Source: JACDHG01 sp963815295 (GTDB lineage Bacteria; Actinomycetota; Actinomycetes; Propionibacteriales; Nocardioidaceae). Taken from it: DNA of 64,000 nt. The DNA is taken from the NCBI GenBank assembly GCA_963815295.1, contig CAWFFZ010000008.1, forward strand, positions 124,001 through 188,000. Direction: 5' to 3'. Below the pieces are notes generated by a model, which was not told where the DNA came from, searched no databases, and saw only the letters and a program-made list of their open reading frames with translations. The position numbers were made by a program, and so were the translations under genes. Every line of letters begins with the position of its first letter. Within the stretch, counting starts at the first letter, position 1. Positions 32,153 to 41,001 of the stretch are shown here, piece after piece.

Positions 32153-33442
32153 GTGAACGAACGCGAGCTAACGGCTCTGCTTCGTCAGCACGCGCTGAGA
32201 CATTCGGTGCCGGGGGCGGCAGTCGGCATCCTCCGCGATGGAGCGTCGACGACCGCCTGTTACGGAGTGGCAGATGTGAGCGTCGGCCAGCCGGTCACAC
32301 CTGAGTCGCTCTTCAGCGTTGGATCCTTGACGAAGTCGATGGTGGCGACGGTGATAGCTCGTCTCGCGGAAGCTGGCCGGTTGTTGCTGGAGGACCCGGT
32401 GTCTGCGCACGTGCCGGAGCTGCGCGGCAATCGCTGGGCGCAAGCCGCGAGCCTGCGAGACCTGCTCGCGAATCGGTCCGGGCTTGCGCTGCGCGCAGAT
32501 CTGGAGTTCGACTTCGCCGGCCGAGGTGACGAGGACGACGGTGCGCTCTCGCGGCTCGCTGCCGATGCCGCGCCAGGCGTGCCTGCGGCGCAGTTCTGGT
32601 CGTACACGAACGTGGGTTGGTGCTTGTTGGGGCGTGCGATCGAGACCGTCTCGGGCGCGGCTTGGGAGGTCGCGATGCGCGACCACCTGGCCAGTGCAGG
32701 TATGGGCGAGACGACGTTCGCACCCAACATTGATCCAAAGCGGCGCGTTTCGGGGCATGAGGTGACGGCTGAGCGAGTCGCGCCAGTCGAGCCGTTGGTC
32801 GCACGCGCGTATGGACCGGCGGGCACGACTGCCGTCTCGACGGTCGCGGACCTTCTCCGGTTCGCCCACCTGCACCTCGAGGACTCGGCACTCGCCGGGT
32901 TGCGCACAGTGCACGCGGAGGTTCCGATCTACGGCTGGCTGGATTCCTGGTGTCTTGGCTGGGCACAGTTCGACTGGGAGGGCGGTCCTGTGTGGGGTTG
33001 GGACGGCGTCCTCAAGGGCGAGCGGTCCGTGCTGCGGATCGTGCCGGAGCATCACGCTGCGGTCGTCTTGCTGACCAACGGCAGCACCGGGCGCGCGATG
33101 TACCGCTCGCTCTTCGCCGATCTGATGGACTCGCTGTTCGGGATCAGGGTCTCGCCGCTGAACCTCCACGGATCGCCCGGTGCGGCCGGGGGCCTTGCGC
33201 GCTTTGCCGGCGTGTACGCCTGGCCCGACCGGCGGGTCGAGGTCACAACTGCCGGGACCTGCCTTCGCATCAGGACCGATGTTGGCGAAACCGAGGCGCT
33301 CCCGCTCGATGAGCGGACCTTCTTGGTTGACGCCGCGGATCCGGACAACCCAACGGTGACGTTCGGCGCCTTTGACGCAGCCACCGGGAGGCCGGGGGTG
33401 CTGTACGACATGCTGTGGGGACTTCCCCGTCTCGACGAGTAA
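32153..33442 (+). CDS. Serine hydrolase of the beta-lactamase / DD-peptidase fold
   Basis: The 429-residue protein has the class C beta-lactamase-like active site: nucleophile motif SLTK at 58-61 and YTN at 151-153. A C-terminal GSTGRA-type segment near 305 may replace the KTG box. No signal peptide is visible, so it is probably cytoplasmic and may be an esterase or D-aminopeptidase rather than a lactamase. The C-terminal 90 residues form a separate lipocalin-like domain (YAWPDRRVEVTTAG), as in many family members. It begins 18 bp after the siderophore reductase on the same strand and may be read through from the iron operon. Confidence 0.87.
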   Translation: MNERELTALLRQHALRHSVPGAAVGILRDGASTTACYGVADVSVGQPVTPESLFSVGSLTKSMVATVIARLAEAGRLLLEDPVSAHVPELRGNRWAQAASLRDLLANRSGLALRADLEFDFAGRGDEDDGALSRLAADAAPGVPAAQFWSYTNVGWCLLGRAIETVSGAAWEVAMRDHLASAGMGETTFAPNIDPKRRVSGHEVTAERVAPVEPLVARAYGPAGTTAVSTVADLLRFAHLHLEDSALAGLRTVHAEVPIYGWLDSWCLGWAQFDWEGGPVWGWDGVLKGERSVLRIVPEHHAAVVLLTNGSTGRAMYRSLFADLMDSLFGIRVSPLNLHGSPGAAGGLARFAGVYAWPDRRVEVTTAGTCLRIRTDVGETEALPLDERTFLVDAADPDNPTVTFGAFDAATGRPGVLYDMLWGLPRLDE

Positions 33443-33637
33443 CTGGCCGGGCAAGTCGGAACTCCCTCGCGCCGTCACCCGCGCATGCGGCCACCGCTTG
33501 TGTCGGTCAGTTCGTCGCCCTCGGTTTGCCTGCTCCATTTCGGACAAGCGGCCCCTGCCGGCGCGAGGGAACAGCCCTCTGACCACGTATGATGGAAGAG
33601 ACCCGGCACGGCGCCGGGCCGAGGAGGAAACATCCCC
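33443..33637 (+). promoter_or_regulatory. Promoter region of the Bax-inhibitor-1 gene
   Basis: A clear -10 element TATGAT lies at 33588-33593; no good -35 is seen. A short hairpin CCCGGC/GCCGGG follows in the leader (33602-33618), then the strong ribosome site GAGGAGGA before the ATG. The first 120 bases of the gap show nothing recognisable. Confidence 0.5.
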
Positions 33638-34480
33638 ATGCAGAGCCGTAACCCCATTCTCAACAAGAGCGACGCGTTCAACGGTCGCGCTGCCGCGAAC
33701 TATGGCCACCCCGGCTACGCCGCCAGCGGCCAGGGCCACCAGGGCTATGGCCAACCGGCGACCGCACCCCAAGGCAGCGACCCGTCGACCTGGCAGTACC
33801 CAGCAGGGCCGTCCATCGAAGAGCGGATGACGATCGACTCCGTCGTCGCGCGTTCGGCTGTCACCATCGGCCTGGTCATTGTGACCGCAGCCCTCACGTG
33901 GGTAGGCCTGCCCGAGGAGTACGCCAGCACCGCGTGGATCGGTGGCGCCCTCGCCGGCGCCGGGCTCGGTATCTGGCTGAGCTTCAAGCGGGTTGTTTCA
34001 CCGCCCCTGATCATGCTCTACGCGGTCGTCCAGGGCTTCTTCCTCGGCGCGGCATCGGAGGCGTTCAACGAGATTTGGCCTGGCGTCGTCGCCCAGGCAG
34101 TCGCTGGCACGTTTGCGGCGTTCGTCGCGACGCTGGCCGCCTACAAGTTCTTCAATATCCAGGTGTCCACCCGGATGCGGAAGTTCGTGGTAATCGCGGG
34201 TCTCGGCTTCTTCGCCCTGACGTTCGTCGACTTCCTGCTCTCGTTTGCGGGGTTCGACGTCGGTTTCAACGGCTACGGCGCGCTGGGGCTGATCATGAGC
34301 ATCGTCGGGCTGGCGCTCGGTATCTTCTTCCTGATCCTCGACTTCGACATGATCGAGCGGGGAGTTGCCGCCGGTGTGCCTGAGATCGAGTCGTGGCGAG
34401 CCGCGTTCGGCCTTACGGCCACGCTGATCTTCATCTACATCGAGCTGCTGCGGATCCTCGCGATCCTGCGCGGCGAGTGA
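33638..34480 (+). CDS. Bax inhibitor-1 / YccA-family membrane protein
   Basis: The 280-residue multi-pass membrane protein has a cytoplasmic N-terminus (1-65) rich in Gly, Tyr, Gln and Pro (GHQGYGQPATAPQG). About seven hydrophobic helices follow between 72 and 278. The family hallmark near the end is LGIFFLILDFDMIERG, with the acidic sensor residues, and SWRAAFGLTATLIFIYIELLR. Relatives leak calcium or protons or modulate membrane proteases. In actinobacteria this Gly-rich form is widespread next to cbs but uncharacterised. The ribosome site GAGGAGGA is strong. A classical terminator follows at 34517-34550. Confidence 0.92.
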   Translation: MQSRNPILNKSDAFNGRAAANYGHPGYAASGQGHQGYGQPATAPQGSDPSTWQYPAGPSIEERMTIDSVVARSAVTIGLVIVTAALTWVGLPEEYASTAWIGGALAGAGLGIWLSFKRVVSPPLIMLYAVVQGFFLGAASEAFNEIWPGVVAQAVAGTFAAFVATLAAYKFFNIQVSTRMRKFVVIAGLGFFALTFVDFLLSFAGFDVGFNGYGALGLIMSIVGLALGIFFLILDFDMIERGVAAGVPEIESWRAAFGLTATLIFIYIELLRILAILRGE

Positions 34481-34516
34481 CCTCGGCCGTCATACGACGG
34501 CTGGCAAGACTCAAAG

Positions 34517-34550
34517 AACGGCCCCCGGAGAGTTCCGGGGGCCGTTTCTT
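34517..34550 (+). terminator. Intrinsic terminator after the Bax-inhibitor-1 gene
   Basis: AACGGCCCCCGGA (34517-34529) pairs perfectly over 13 bases with TCCGGGGGCCGTT (34534-34546) around loop GAGT, followed by TCTT. The A-rich 5' flank (CAAAG) lets it also serve the convergent DUF4287 gene. Confidence 0.9.
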
Positions 34551-34572
34551 GGATGTCTGGGTGCTCGCAGTA

Positions 34573-34803
34573 CTACTCGAAGCTGCGATGCGCCTTCTTG
34601 AGGTCGTGCTCGTGCACGATCGCGGTCGCGTGGCCATGCGCCAGGCCGTATTCGTCGCGCAGCCATCGAACCCTGTCATCGAACCGGAGCAAACCTGGGC
34701 CGTTTTCGAGGTGGCCAAACCACTCATGAAGAGGACGGCCGGTCGCTGCGGGGACCCGCGCGACCAGCATCTGATGTGTTTCTTCGGAGTGGTGAAGGGC
34801 CAT
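34573..34803 (-). CDS. DUF4287 domain-containing small protein
   Basis: The 76-residue cytoplasmic protein matches the short DUF4287 family: HSEETHQMLVARVPAATGRP (1-24 region), EWFGHL and the characteristic RWLRDEYGLAHGHATAIVHEHDLKKA (about 44-71, split after YGLAHG for reading). The function is unknown; relatives are sometimes linked to DNA-binding or stress proteins. It stands alone between the Bax-inhibitor terminator and the GDSL hydrolase. The ATG follows a weak GGAACG site. It is small but convincing because of the family match. Confidence 0.75.
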   Translation of the reverse strand: MALHHSEETHQMLVARVPAATGRPLHEWFGHLENGPGLLRFDDRVRWLRDEYGLAHGHATAIVHEHDLKKAHRSFE

Positions 34804-34878
34804 CGTTCCTCCCGAGGTCGCGAGTCCTACCTGGGGGTGAGCCTGCCAAAGACGGACGCGCGAGACAAGGTTTCTTTG

Positions 34879-35934
34879 CTATTTGTCAGCCGGTACGACG
34901 GCGGGCGAGTCGTGGTGCTCCTGCTCCAGGTCGTGAGGGACGCCTTCGATGGCCCCGACGTGGGGCGGCTCGTGGCGGCGTCGGTGCCGCAGCACCGCCC
35001 AGCGTCCACGCGGGCCGAGCTCGTGTCCGGAGACCTCGCCGCGGGAGACTTCGGTGCCGGCGCTCTCGGCGGCAGCGGCTGCGGCAGCGGGCAGTGAGCG
35101 GACCCCCTCGCCACGGCTGGCTTCGGGCTGCTCGGCGGCATCGGGAAGCACGCCGACGGAGGTCGCGACGGTGGGGAGCATCGCCTGCGCGCAGCTTCGG
35201 TAACCAGCCGGGGAAGGATGGAACTGGTCGGGCCCGAAGAGGTCCGCCGGGGAAGCCTCGAACTCTGGCCCCAAGATGCTGCCCAGCGAGACCGAGCTCC
35301 CGCCGGCCTCGACGGTCGCAATCGTCTGTGCGGCGGCGAGCCGGCGGCTCCACAGCCGCGCAATTTGGCGTAGCGGGGGAGCGATGGGGCGGAGCGTGCC
35401 GAGATCAGGGCAGGTGCCGACGACGACCTCGGCTCCGGCTTCCCGGAGTGTTTCGACAGCGTCTTGCAAATCCCGCACCGACGCCGTGGGTGACACGCGG
35501 TGGGTGACGTCGTTGGTTCCGATCATCATCGCGCAGACGTCGGGGTGGTCGGCGACGGCGGCAGGGATTTGCAGCTGCAGGTCGGCCGTCTTCGCGCCGA
35601 CGACTGCGACCGAGACCAACGAGACTGGTCGCCCGGCCAGCTCGGACAGCCCGGCCGCGAGATAGGCGCCGAACGTCTCCTCGGGCACCTCCGCGCCGTA
35701 ACCCGCCGCACCAGAGTCGCCCAGGACAGCTAGCCGGATCGCAGGCCCCGGCAGCTCGGCGCCGTAGACACCGCTCGGGTCGGGTGGCTTGCTCGTGGCC
35801 TTGCCGATCCGCCGGCGGGCCATCGACGCCTCGGCGCGCAAGACGCCGTACAACGAACCGCCCACGAAACCGAGACCGCCGCCGCCATAAGCAGCAGCGG
35901 CCGCAAGCCTGCGTGCGGCACCCGCCTTGCTCAC
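34879..35934 (-). CDS. SGNH/GDSL-family esterase
   Basis: The 351-residue hydrolase has the nucleophile block LGDSGAAGYGAE (71-82; Ser74), the oxyanion-hole Gly in VAVVGAKTADLQ, Asn in MIGTNDVTHRV (about 138-148) and the catalytic Asp/His pair in DQFHPSPAGY (near 239-248). The hydrophobic N-terminal segment (10-30) may be a signal anchor. The C-terminal 80 residues are Ala/Glu/Arg-rich and low-complexity, with no counterpart in the fold. M. tuberculosis has a GDSL esterase (Rv1075c) in the same neighbourhood of cbs. It diverges from cbs over 90 bp. Substrate unknown; probably an acyl or acetyl ester. Confidence 0.9.
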   Translation of the reverse strand: MSKAGAARRLAAAAAYGGGGLGFVGGSLYGVLRAEASMARRRIGKATSKPPDPSGVYGAELPGPAIRLAVLGDSGAAGYGAEVPEETFGAYLAAGLSELAGRPVSLVSVAVVGAKTADLQLQIPAAVADHPDVCAMMIGTNDVTHRVSPTASVRDLQDAVETLREAGAEVVVGTCPDLGTLRPIAPPLRQIARLWSRRLAAAQTIATVEAGGSSVSLGSILGPEFEASPADLFGPDQFHPSPAGYRSCAQAMLPTVATSVGVLPDAAEQPEASRGEGVRSLPAAAAAAAESAGTEVSRGEVSGHELGPRGRWAVLRHRRRHEPPHVGAIEGVPHDLEQEHHDSPAVVPADK

Positions 35935-36026
35935 TCAACCTCGCTACTTGTCTCGGACAGGACTTCCACTGTAGGTGCCCTCAGCGCGGGACACGATGCG
36001 AATAACCACGCCACTAGGCTTGCCGC

Positions 36027-37397
36027 GTGGACTATGTGACCTCGTTGCTCGACCTCGTTGGCAACACTCCGCTCCTGAGGCTCGACAAGACCGCCGACGG
36101 GGCACGACCGACCGTGCTTGCCAAGATCGAGTACTTCAATCCCGGTGGTTCCGTCAAAGACCGGATCGCACTGCGCATGGTCGAGGCGGCCGAACAGAGC
36201 GGCGAGCTCAAGCCGGGTGGCACGATCGTCGAGCCGACGTCGGGCAACACCGGCGTGGGGCTGGCGATGGTGGCGCAGGCCAAGGGCTACCACTGCGTGT
36301 TCGTCTGTCCCGACAAGGTGAGCGAAGACAAGCGCAACGTTCTCAAGGCGTACGGCGCTGAGGTGGTCGTCTGCCCCACCGCCGTCGCACCCGACCACCC
36401 CGATAGCTACTACAACGTCTCCGACCGGCTGATGCGCGAGACCGACAACGCGTGGAAGCCGGATCAGTACTCCAACGTCAACAACCCCCGCAGCCACTAC
36501 GAGACGACCGGCCCGGAGATCTGGCGACAGACCGAAGGCAAGATCACGCACTTCGTGTGCGGCGTCGGCACGGGCGGCACGATCAGCGGCGTCGGGAAGT
36601 ACCTCAAGGAGGCGTCCGACGGTCGGGTACAGGTCATCGGCGCCGACCCGGAGGGTTCGGTCTACTCGGGCGGCAGCGGTCGTCCTTACTTGGTCGAGGG
36701 AGTCGGCGAAGACTTCTGGCCCGAGGCCTACGACAAGGAGATCGCAGATCGGATCATTGCCGTCTCCGACCGCGACTCGTTCGTAATGACGCGGCGGCTT
36801 GCCCGCGAGGAGGCCCTGCTCGTCGGCGGCTCGTCCGGCATGGCGGCGGCGGCGGCCGTGCGACTCGCGCAGGAGCTGGACGACCCCGATGCTGTCGTCG
36901 TCGTACTGCTCCCCGACAGCGGCAGGGGCTACCTCAGCAAGGTGTTCGACGACACGTGGCTGGCGCAGTACGGATTCCTGGGCCGGCCGGAGGAGCTGAC
37001 GGTCGGCGCGGTGTTGCGCGGCAAGGACGGCCGACTCCCGAATCTCGTGCACACACATCCCAACGAGACCATCGCGGAGGCGATCGCGATCCTGCGCGAG
37101 TACGGCGTGTCGCAGATGCCGGTGGTCCTCGCCGAGCCACCCATCATGGCCGCCGAGGTTGCCGGCTCCGTGAGCGAGCGCGACCTCCTAGCGGCGCTGT
37201 ATGCCGGCGCGGCCCGTCTCGTTGACCCTGTGGCGAAGCACATGGCGCCTCCGCTGCCCACGATCGGCGCCGGCGAGCCCACGTCAGCAGCGGTTGACCG
37301 ACTGCACGAGGCGGACGCCGTGCTCGTGCAGGACGATGGCAAGCCCGTCGGTGTGCTGACCCGTCAGGATCTGTTGAGCTTCATCGCGTCCGCCTGA
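36027..37397 (+). CDS. cbs: Cystathionine beta-synthase
   Basis: The 456-residue PLP enzyme joins serine and homocysteine to cystathionine (reverse transsulfuration). The PLP lysine is K44 in NPGGSVKDR, the phosphate loop is VGTGGTISGVG near 180-190, and TSGNTGVG is near 71-78. From about 335 onward two CBS domains follow (GKDGRLPNLVHTHPNETIAEA, then VAKHMAPPLPTIGAGE), giving regulatory nucleotide or SAM binding. No heme-binding N-terminus is present. It diverges from the GDSL gene and ends in a long hairpin shared with the glutamate transporter operon. metB (51788) can make the same intermediate from O-acyl-homoserine. Confidence 0.94.
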   Translation: MDYVTSLLDLVGNTPLLRLDKTADGARPTVLAKIEYFNPGGSVKDRIALRMVEAAEQSGELKPGGTIVEPTSGNTGVGLAMVAQAKGYHCVFVCPDKVSEDKRNVLKAYGAEVVVCPTAVAPDHPDSYYNVSDRLMRETDNAWKPDQYSNVNNPRSHYETTGPEIWRQTEGKITHFVCGVGTGGTISGVGKYLKEASDGRVQVIGADPEGSVYSGGSGRPYLVEGVGEDFWPEAYDKEIADRIIAVSDRDSFVMTRRLAREEALLVGGSSGMAAAAAVRLAQELDDPDAVVVVLLPDSGRGYLSKVFDDTWLAQYGFLGRPEELTVGAVLRGKDGRLPNLVHTHPNETIAEAIAILREYGVSQMPVVLAEPPIMAAEVAGSVSERDLLAALYAGAARLVDPVAKHMAPPLPTIGAGEPTSAAVDRLHEADAVLVQDDGKPVGVLTRQDLLSFIASA

Positions 37398-37454
37398 CCG
37401 ACCTGTCAGAACCTCACCAGGTCAGCACCCGGTGACGGTCTGACAAGTCGGTCA
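37395..37454. terminator. Bidirectional hairpin between cbs and the glutamate importer operon
   Basis: TGACCGACCTGTCAGA (37395-37410) pairs with TCTGACAAGTCGGTCA (37439-37454) at 15 of 16 positions. The loop holds a second stem TCACC/GGTGA (37414-37418, 37431-37435). It overlaps the stop codons of both converging genes, so it probably terminates both transcripts. Confidence 0.7.
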
Positions 37455-38297
37455 GACCCCGCCGCTCACGTCTCCGATGTTGGGCGCCGCGACGGGCTTG
37501 TCGCTCGCGACACCGCGGCGGGCGAGGCGTCGCTCGAGGTACTCGGCGAGCTTGGAGAGTGAGTAGTTAATCAAGATATAGACGAGGGCGGCGGCACTGT
37601 AGACGACGATGGTGCTGTCGGGGACGCTCCCGGCCACCAGACGCGAGTAGCGCAGCAGTTCCTCATACACGATGAGTGCACCGAGCGAGGTGTCCTTCAA
37701 CACGATCACGCATTGGCTGATGATTGCCGGCAGCATGAAGCGGATCGCCTGCGGCAGCAGGATCAGCCGCATCACTTGGGTCTTGCGCATACCGATCGAG
37801 TAGGCCGCTTCACCCTGACCCGTTGCCACGGCGTTCACGCCGGCGCGGAAGACCTCGGCCAGCACCGAGCCGTTGTAGAGCATCAACGACAAGACCAAGG
37901 CCCAAAACGCAGAGAGGCCGACGCCAAAGAAGAGGAAGACGATGAGCAGCACCAGCGGGATCGCCCGGAACAGCTCGACGAATCCGGCGGCTGGCAAGCG
38001 GACGAACCAGTGGTTGGACAACCTCCCGACGGCGAGCACGATCCCGAGCAGCAGCGACAACACGATCGCCAGTGCGGCTGCCTTCAGCGTTCCGTAGATC
38101 AGGCCCTCGAGAAGGAACGTGACGTTGTCGTTCTGAAAAGCGGCATTGAAGACTTCCGGAGCGAGGACTCCCTCGCTGTAGAGCTTCCGTCCGACAACCG
38201 CGGCCAATCCCAGGAGCAGCACCAGGAAGATACCGGCGTAGACACGGTGGCGTGCCCGCGCCCGCGGGCCGGGAATGTCGAACAGCACGCTGCTCAT
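37452..38297 (-). CDS. Polar amino-acid ABC permease (GluD-type)
   Basis: The 281-residue membrane subunit has about five to six helices. The ATPase-contact loop (EAA-type) is EAAYSIGMRKTQVMRLILLP near 165-184, followed by PQAIRFMLPAIISQCVIVLKDTSL (split across the next helix). The start is ATG 38297, which overlaps the stop of the preceding permease (ATGA); a longer frame to 38396 lies inside that gene. The C-terminus has a charged tail after ERRLARRG. It is the last gene of a four-gene importer resembling Corynebacterium gluABCD. Confidence 0.92.
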   Translation of the reverse strand: MSSVLFDIPGPRARARHRVYAGIFLVLLLGLAAVVGRKLYSEGVLAPEVFNAAFQNDNVTFLLEGLIYGTLKAAALAIVLSLLLGIVLAVGRLSNHWFVRLPAAGFVELFRAIPLVLLIVFLFFGVGLSAFWALVLSLMLYNGSVLAEVFRAGVNAVATGQGEAAYSIGMRKTQVMRLILLPQAIRFMLPAIISQCVIVLKDTSLGALIVYEELLRYSRLVAGSVPDSTIVVYSAAALVYILINYSLSKLAEYLERRLARRGVASDKPVAAPNIGDVSGGV

Positions 38298-38962
38298 CGC
38301 GCCACCCGCATTCGTCCCTCGACGAACCGTGCAAACAAGGCGATCGTCCAGACGATGACCACGTATCCCGCTGCGAACCCGATGAAGATTGGCCACTGGG
38401 ATGCTGCGTGAACTGTGATGAGCTCCTTCATCTCGAAGCTCGCCTCAGTCACCGCCACGCCCAGCGCAACCGTCGTGTTCTTCGCCAGCGAGATGTAGGT
38501 ACTAGCGAGCGGCGGGATCACCGCTCGGACTGCCTGCGGCATGATGACATGACGCATCGACTGCGCGAAGTCCATCCCGATCGAGCGTGCAGCCTCCGCC
38601 TGCCCCATCGGGATCGAGTTGATTCCCGAGCGGAGTGCCTCACACACGAACGCCGCGGCATACAGACCGAGCCCGGTCGTCGCGGCGATGAAGAAGAAGT
38701 CGAAGTAGTTGTTGATCGAGTAGTTGAAGCCCAGTTTGGGAAACGCGTCACGGAAGAGAAACAGCACCAGCAACAGGGGCGTGTTTCGTACGACGTTGAC
38801 GTAGCTCGTGCCAACGCCTCGCACGAGGGTGACAGGAGAAACCCGCATCGCAGCGAGTAGCGTCCCCAGCACGGTGGCGATGATCCCGGCAAAAAACAGC
38901 AACCAAAGCGTCACCATGAAGCCCTGGAAGTAGGCGTCCCGGTTGTCGAACAGGACGTTCAT
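38294..38962 (-). CDS. Polar amino-acid ABC permease (GluC-type)
   Basis: The 222-residue permease pairs with the next subunit. The N-terminal targeting segment is FMVTLWLLFFAGIIATVLGT (residues 15-34). RNTPLLLVLFLF lies near 59-70. The EAA loop is QAEAARSIGMDFAQSMRHVI near 121-140, then MPQAVRAVIPPLASTYISLAK. The length and order are those of His/Glu/Gln importers. It follows the binding protein by 82 bp and is translationally coupled to the downstream permease. Confidence 0.93.
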   Translation of the reverse strand: MNVLFDNRDAYFQGFMVTLWLLFFAGIIATVLGTLLAAMRVSPVTLVRGVGTSYVNVVRNTPLLLVLFLFRDAFPKLGFNYSINNYFDFFFIAATTGLGLYAAAFVCEALRSGINSIPMGQAEAARSIGMDFAQSMRHVIMPQAVRAVIPPLASTYISLAKNTTVALGVAVTEASFEMKELITVHAASQWPIFIGFAAGYVVIVWTIALFARFVEGRMRVAR

Positions 38963-39044
38963 GCGACTCGGTCACCTCGCCATCGCTGGGACATGACACG
39001 GTGGTGGCCAAACTGTGTCGTCGGGCCACCACCGGATCAATTGC

Positions 39045-39929
39045 TTACTCGCAGGGATCCAACTCGGGTGGTTCGGGCGTGGCGATGCCCGACTGTCCAA
39101 GGGTTGCCTCGAACGCCTCCGCCCAGGGGCCGTCCTCCATGGCCTCTCGGATCGTTTCGGTGATGAACTCGCACATCTCTGTGTCACCGTGCTTGTAGCC
39201 GATGCCGTAGCGCTCTTCGCTGAACGGCTCGCCTACCACCTGCAGAGCGTCGGGGTCCTCGGCCTCGTAGCCCAGCAGGATCGCACCGTCGGTGGTGACG
39301 ACGTCGGTCGTCTCGTTCTCGAGCGCGGTGATGCACTCAGAGTAGGTGGCCTGCGGGACCGGGTCGGCTCCGTACTCCTCCTGCACCGTAATGAGTGACG
39401 TCGAGCCCTCGACTGAGCAGACCTTGCGGCCGTCGAGGTCCTCCGGTCCGGCGATCTCTTCCTTGTCGGCCTCGCGAACGAGCAGCTGCTGACCGGTCAC
39501 GTAGTAAGGCCCTGCTTGCCCGACCTCCAAGCGACGGTCATCCGTGATGGAGTACGACGCGATGACGAGGTCGACGTCGCCGCCCTTGATGAAGGACTCG
39601 CGGTTGTCGGAGATCGTTTCCTTCCACTCGATCTCGTCGCCCTCGAGGCCGAGTTGGCCGGCGATGATCTTGCCCATCTCGATGTCGAATCCGGTCGGCG
39701 CGTCGTCGCCGGGCTCGAGGTTGCCGATGCCCGGCTGGTCGATCTTGACGCCGATGATGATCTTGCCTTCGTCGGCAAGCGTGGCCATCGTGCTCCCCTC
39801 GGGGAAGTCCGGGTTGTCCTCAACCGGTACGTCGACGGTGCCGCCGGAGTCTTCGTCGTCGCCGCACGCGGCGAGTGACGCGACGAGCAATGCCCCTGCG
39901 AGCACTGCTTTGGTCCTTGTGAATCTCAT
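39045..39929 (-). CDS. Glutamate-type ABC transporter substrate-binding lipoprotein (GluB-type)
   Basis: The 294-residue lipoprotein has signal and lipobox KAVLAGALLVASLAAC (residues 8-23), then an acidic linker. The SBP_bac_3 domain runs from about 50: IIIGVKIDQPGIG, APTGFDIEMGKIIAGQLG, IEWKETISDNRESFIKGGDVDLVIASYSIT (split here) and the C-terminal YKHGDTEMCEFITETI. It has two cysteines in the mature domain as well as the C-terminal CE. It lies 57 bp after the ATPase gene and 82 bp before the permeases. Homology to GluB suggests glutamate or aspartate, not proven. Confidence 0.92.
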   Translation of the reverse strand: MRFTRTKAVLAGALLVASLAACGDDEDSGGTVDVPVEDNPDFPEGSTMATLADEGKIIIGVKIDQPGIGNLEPGDDAPTGFDIEMGKIIAGQLGLEGDEIEWKETISDNRESFIKGGDVDLVIASYSITDDRRLEVGQAGPYYVTGQQLLVREADKEEIAGPEDLDGRKVCSVEGSTSLITVQEEYGADPVPQATYSECITALENETTDVVTTDGAILLGYEAEDPDALQVVGEPFSEERYGIGYKHGDTEMCEFITETIREAMEDGPWAEAFEATLGQSGIATPEPPELDPCE

Positions 39930-39986
39930 CTGTGAACTCCCATTGTCGATGCGATGCCGGGGTCCCGGCTGATCACAAACTCGTTC

Positions 39987-40760
39987 CTAGTGCTGAAGGA
40001 TCTTGCCGAGGAAGTCCTTGGCTCGATCCGAGGTGGGGTTGGTGAAGAACTGCTCCGGTGTCGCCTCTTCGAGGATCTTCCCGTCTGCCATGAACACGAC
40101 CCGGTTGGCTGCCGTCCGCGCGAACCCCATCTCGTGCGTGACCACGACCATCGTCATACCGTCTTCAGCGAGCTCGACCATGACGTCGAGCACTTCCTTG
40201 ATCATCTCGGGGTCGAGCGACGACGTCGGCTCGTCGAAGAGCATGACCTTCGGCTGCATCGCCAGCGCTCGAGCGATGGCGACCCGCTGCTGCTGCCCGC
40301 CGGACAGCTGGGCGGGGTACTTGTTGGCCTGCTCGCCGACTCCTACTCGCTCGAGCAGCTTCTTGGCCTGCTCGCGCGCCTCCGACGTACTCCGGCCGCG
40401 GACCTTGATCGGGCCGAGGGTCACATTGTCGAGAACTGTCTTGTGCGCAAAGAGGTTGAAGGCCTGGAAGACCATGCCGACCTCAGCGCGCAGCTTGGCG
40501 AGTGCCTTGCCCTCTTCGGGCAGTGGCTGCCCGTCGAGCCTTATCTCGCCTTCGTTGATGGGCTCGAGCCGGTTGATGGCGCGGCACAACGTGGACTTCC
40601 CGGAGCCGGACGGGCCGATCACGACGACAACTTCGCCGGGGGCGATCTCGAGGTTGATGTCCTGCAGGACATGCAGGTCCCCGAACCACTTGTTGACGCC
40701 AGCAAGCACGACCAACGGCTCGGCGGTCGAACTCGGACTGTCCGTTTCGGCTTCGGCCAT
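39987..40760 (-). CDS. Polar amino-acid ABC transporter ATPase (GluA-type)
   Basis: The 257-residue ATPase has Walker A GPSGSGKST (about 46-54), the Q-loop MVFQAFNLFAHKT near 94, signature LSGGQQQRVAIARAL near 149-163, Walker B VMLFDEPTSSLDPE near 168-181 and the switch His in VTHEMGFARTAANRV. It is the first gene of the importer operon on this strand (ATPase, binding protein, two permeases). Its promoter must lie in the 241-bp divergent spacer containing the hairpin repeats at 40856-40945. Confidence 0.94.
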   Translation of the reverse strand: MAEAETDSPSSTAEPLVVLAGVNKWFGDLHVLQDINLEIAPGEVVVVIGPSGSGKSTLCRAINRLEPINEGEIRLDGQPLPEEGKALAKLRAEVGMVFQAFNLFAHKTVLDNVTLGPIKVRGRSTSEAREQAKKLLERVGVGEQANKYPAQLSGGQQQRVAIARALAMQPKVMLFDEPTSSLDPEMIKEVLDVMVELAEDGMTMVVVTHEMGFARTAANRVVFMADGKILEEATPEQFFTNPTSDRAKDFLGKILQH

Positions 40761-40855
40761 GCCCCAACCTAACGGACAGTTAGCGCGAAACGCTATGACG
40801 CGCCGACCGTGTCGCTGACCCGAAACACCAGGTGGCGCAGGACCTCAACGCGCAG

Positions 40856-40945
40856 GCGTTTGCCTAGTTCACAAGGCGCCTCCCCTGAACACATGGCGGG
40901 TTTGCCTTGTTCACAAGCCACCCGCCTTGTGAACAAGGCAAACGC
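40856..40945. repeat. Three-copy inverted/direct repeat with a perfect 18-bp hairpin
   Basis: Copy 1 is 40856-40878. Copy 2 is GTTTGCCTTGTTCACAAG (40900-40917). Copy 3 is the exact reverse complement CTTGTGAACAAGGCAAAC (40926-40943). Copies 2 and 3 form a perfect 18-bp stem around an 8-base loop. Copies 1 and 3 pair over 22 of 23 bases. It lies between divergent genes, so it is not a simple terminator. Confidence 0.85.
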
Positions 40946-41001
40946 TAGGGGAGCAAGGGCGATCAAGTCTGGTGTCGGTCGGACGTACTACGGTCGCGAG
41001 C

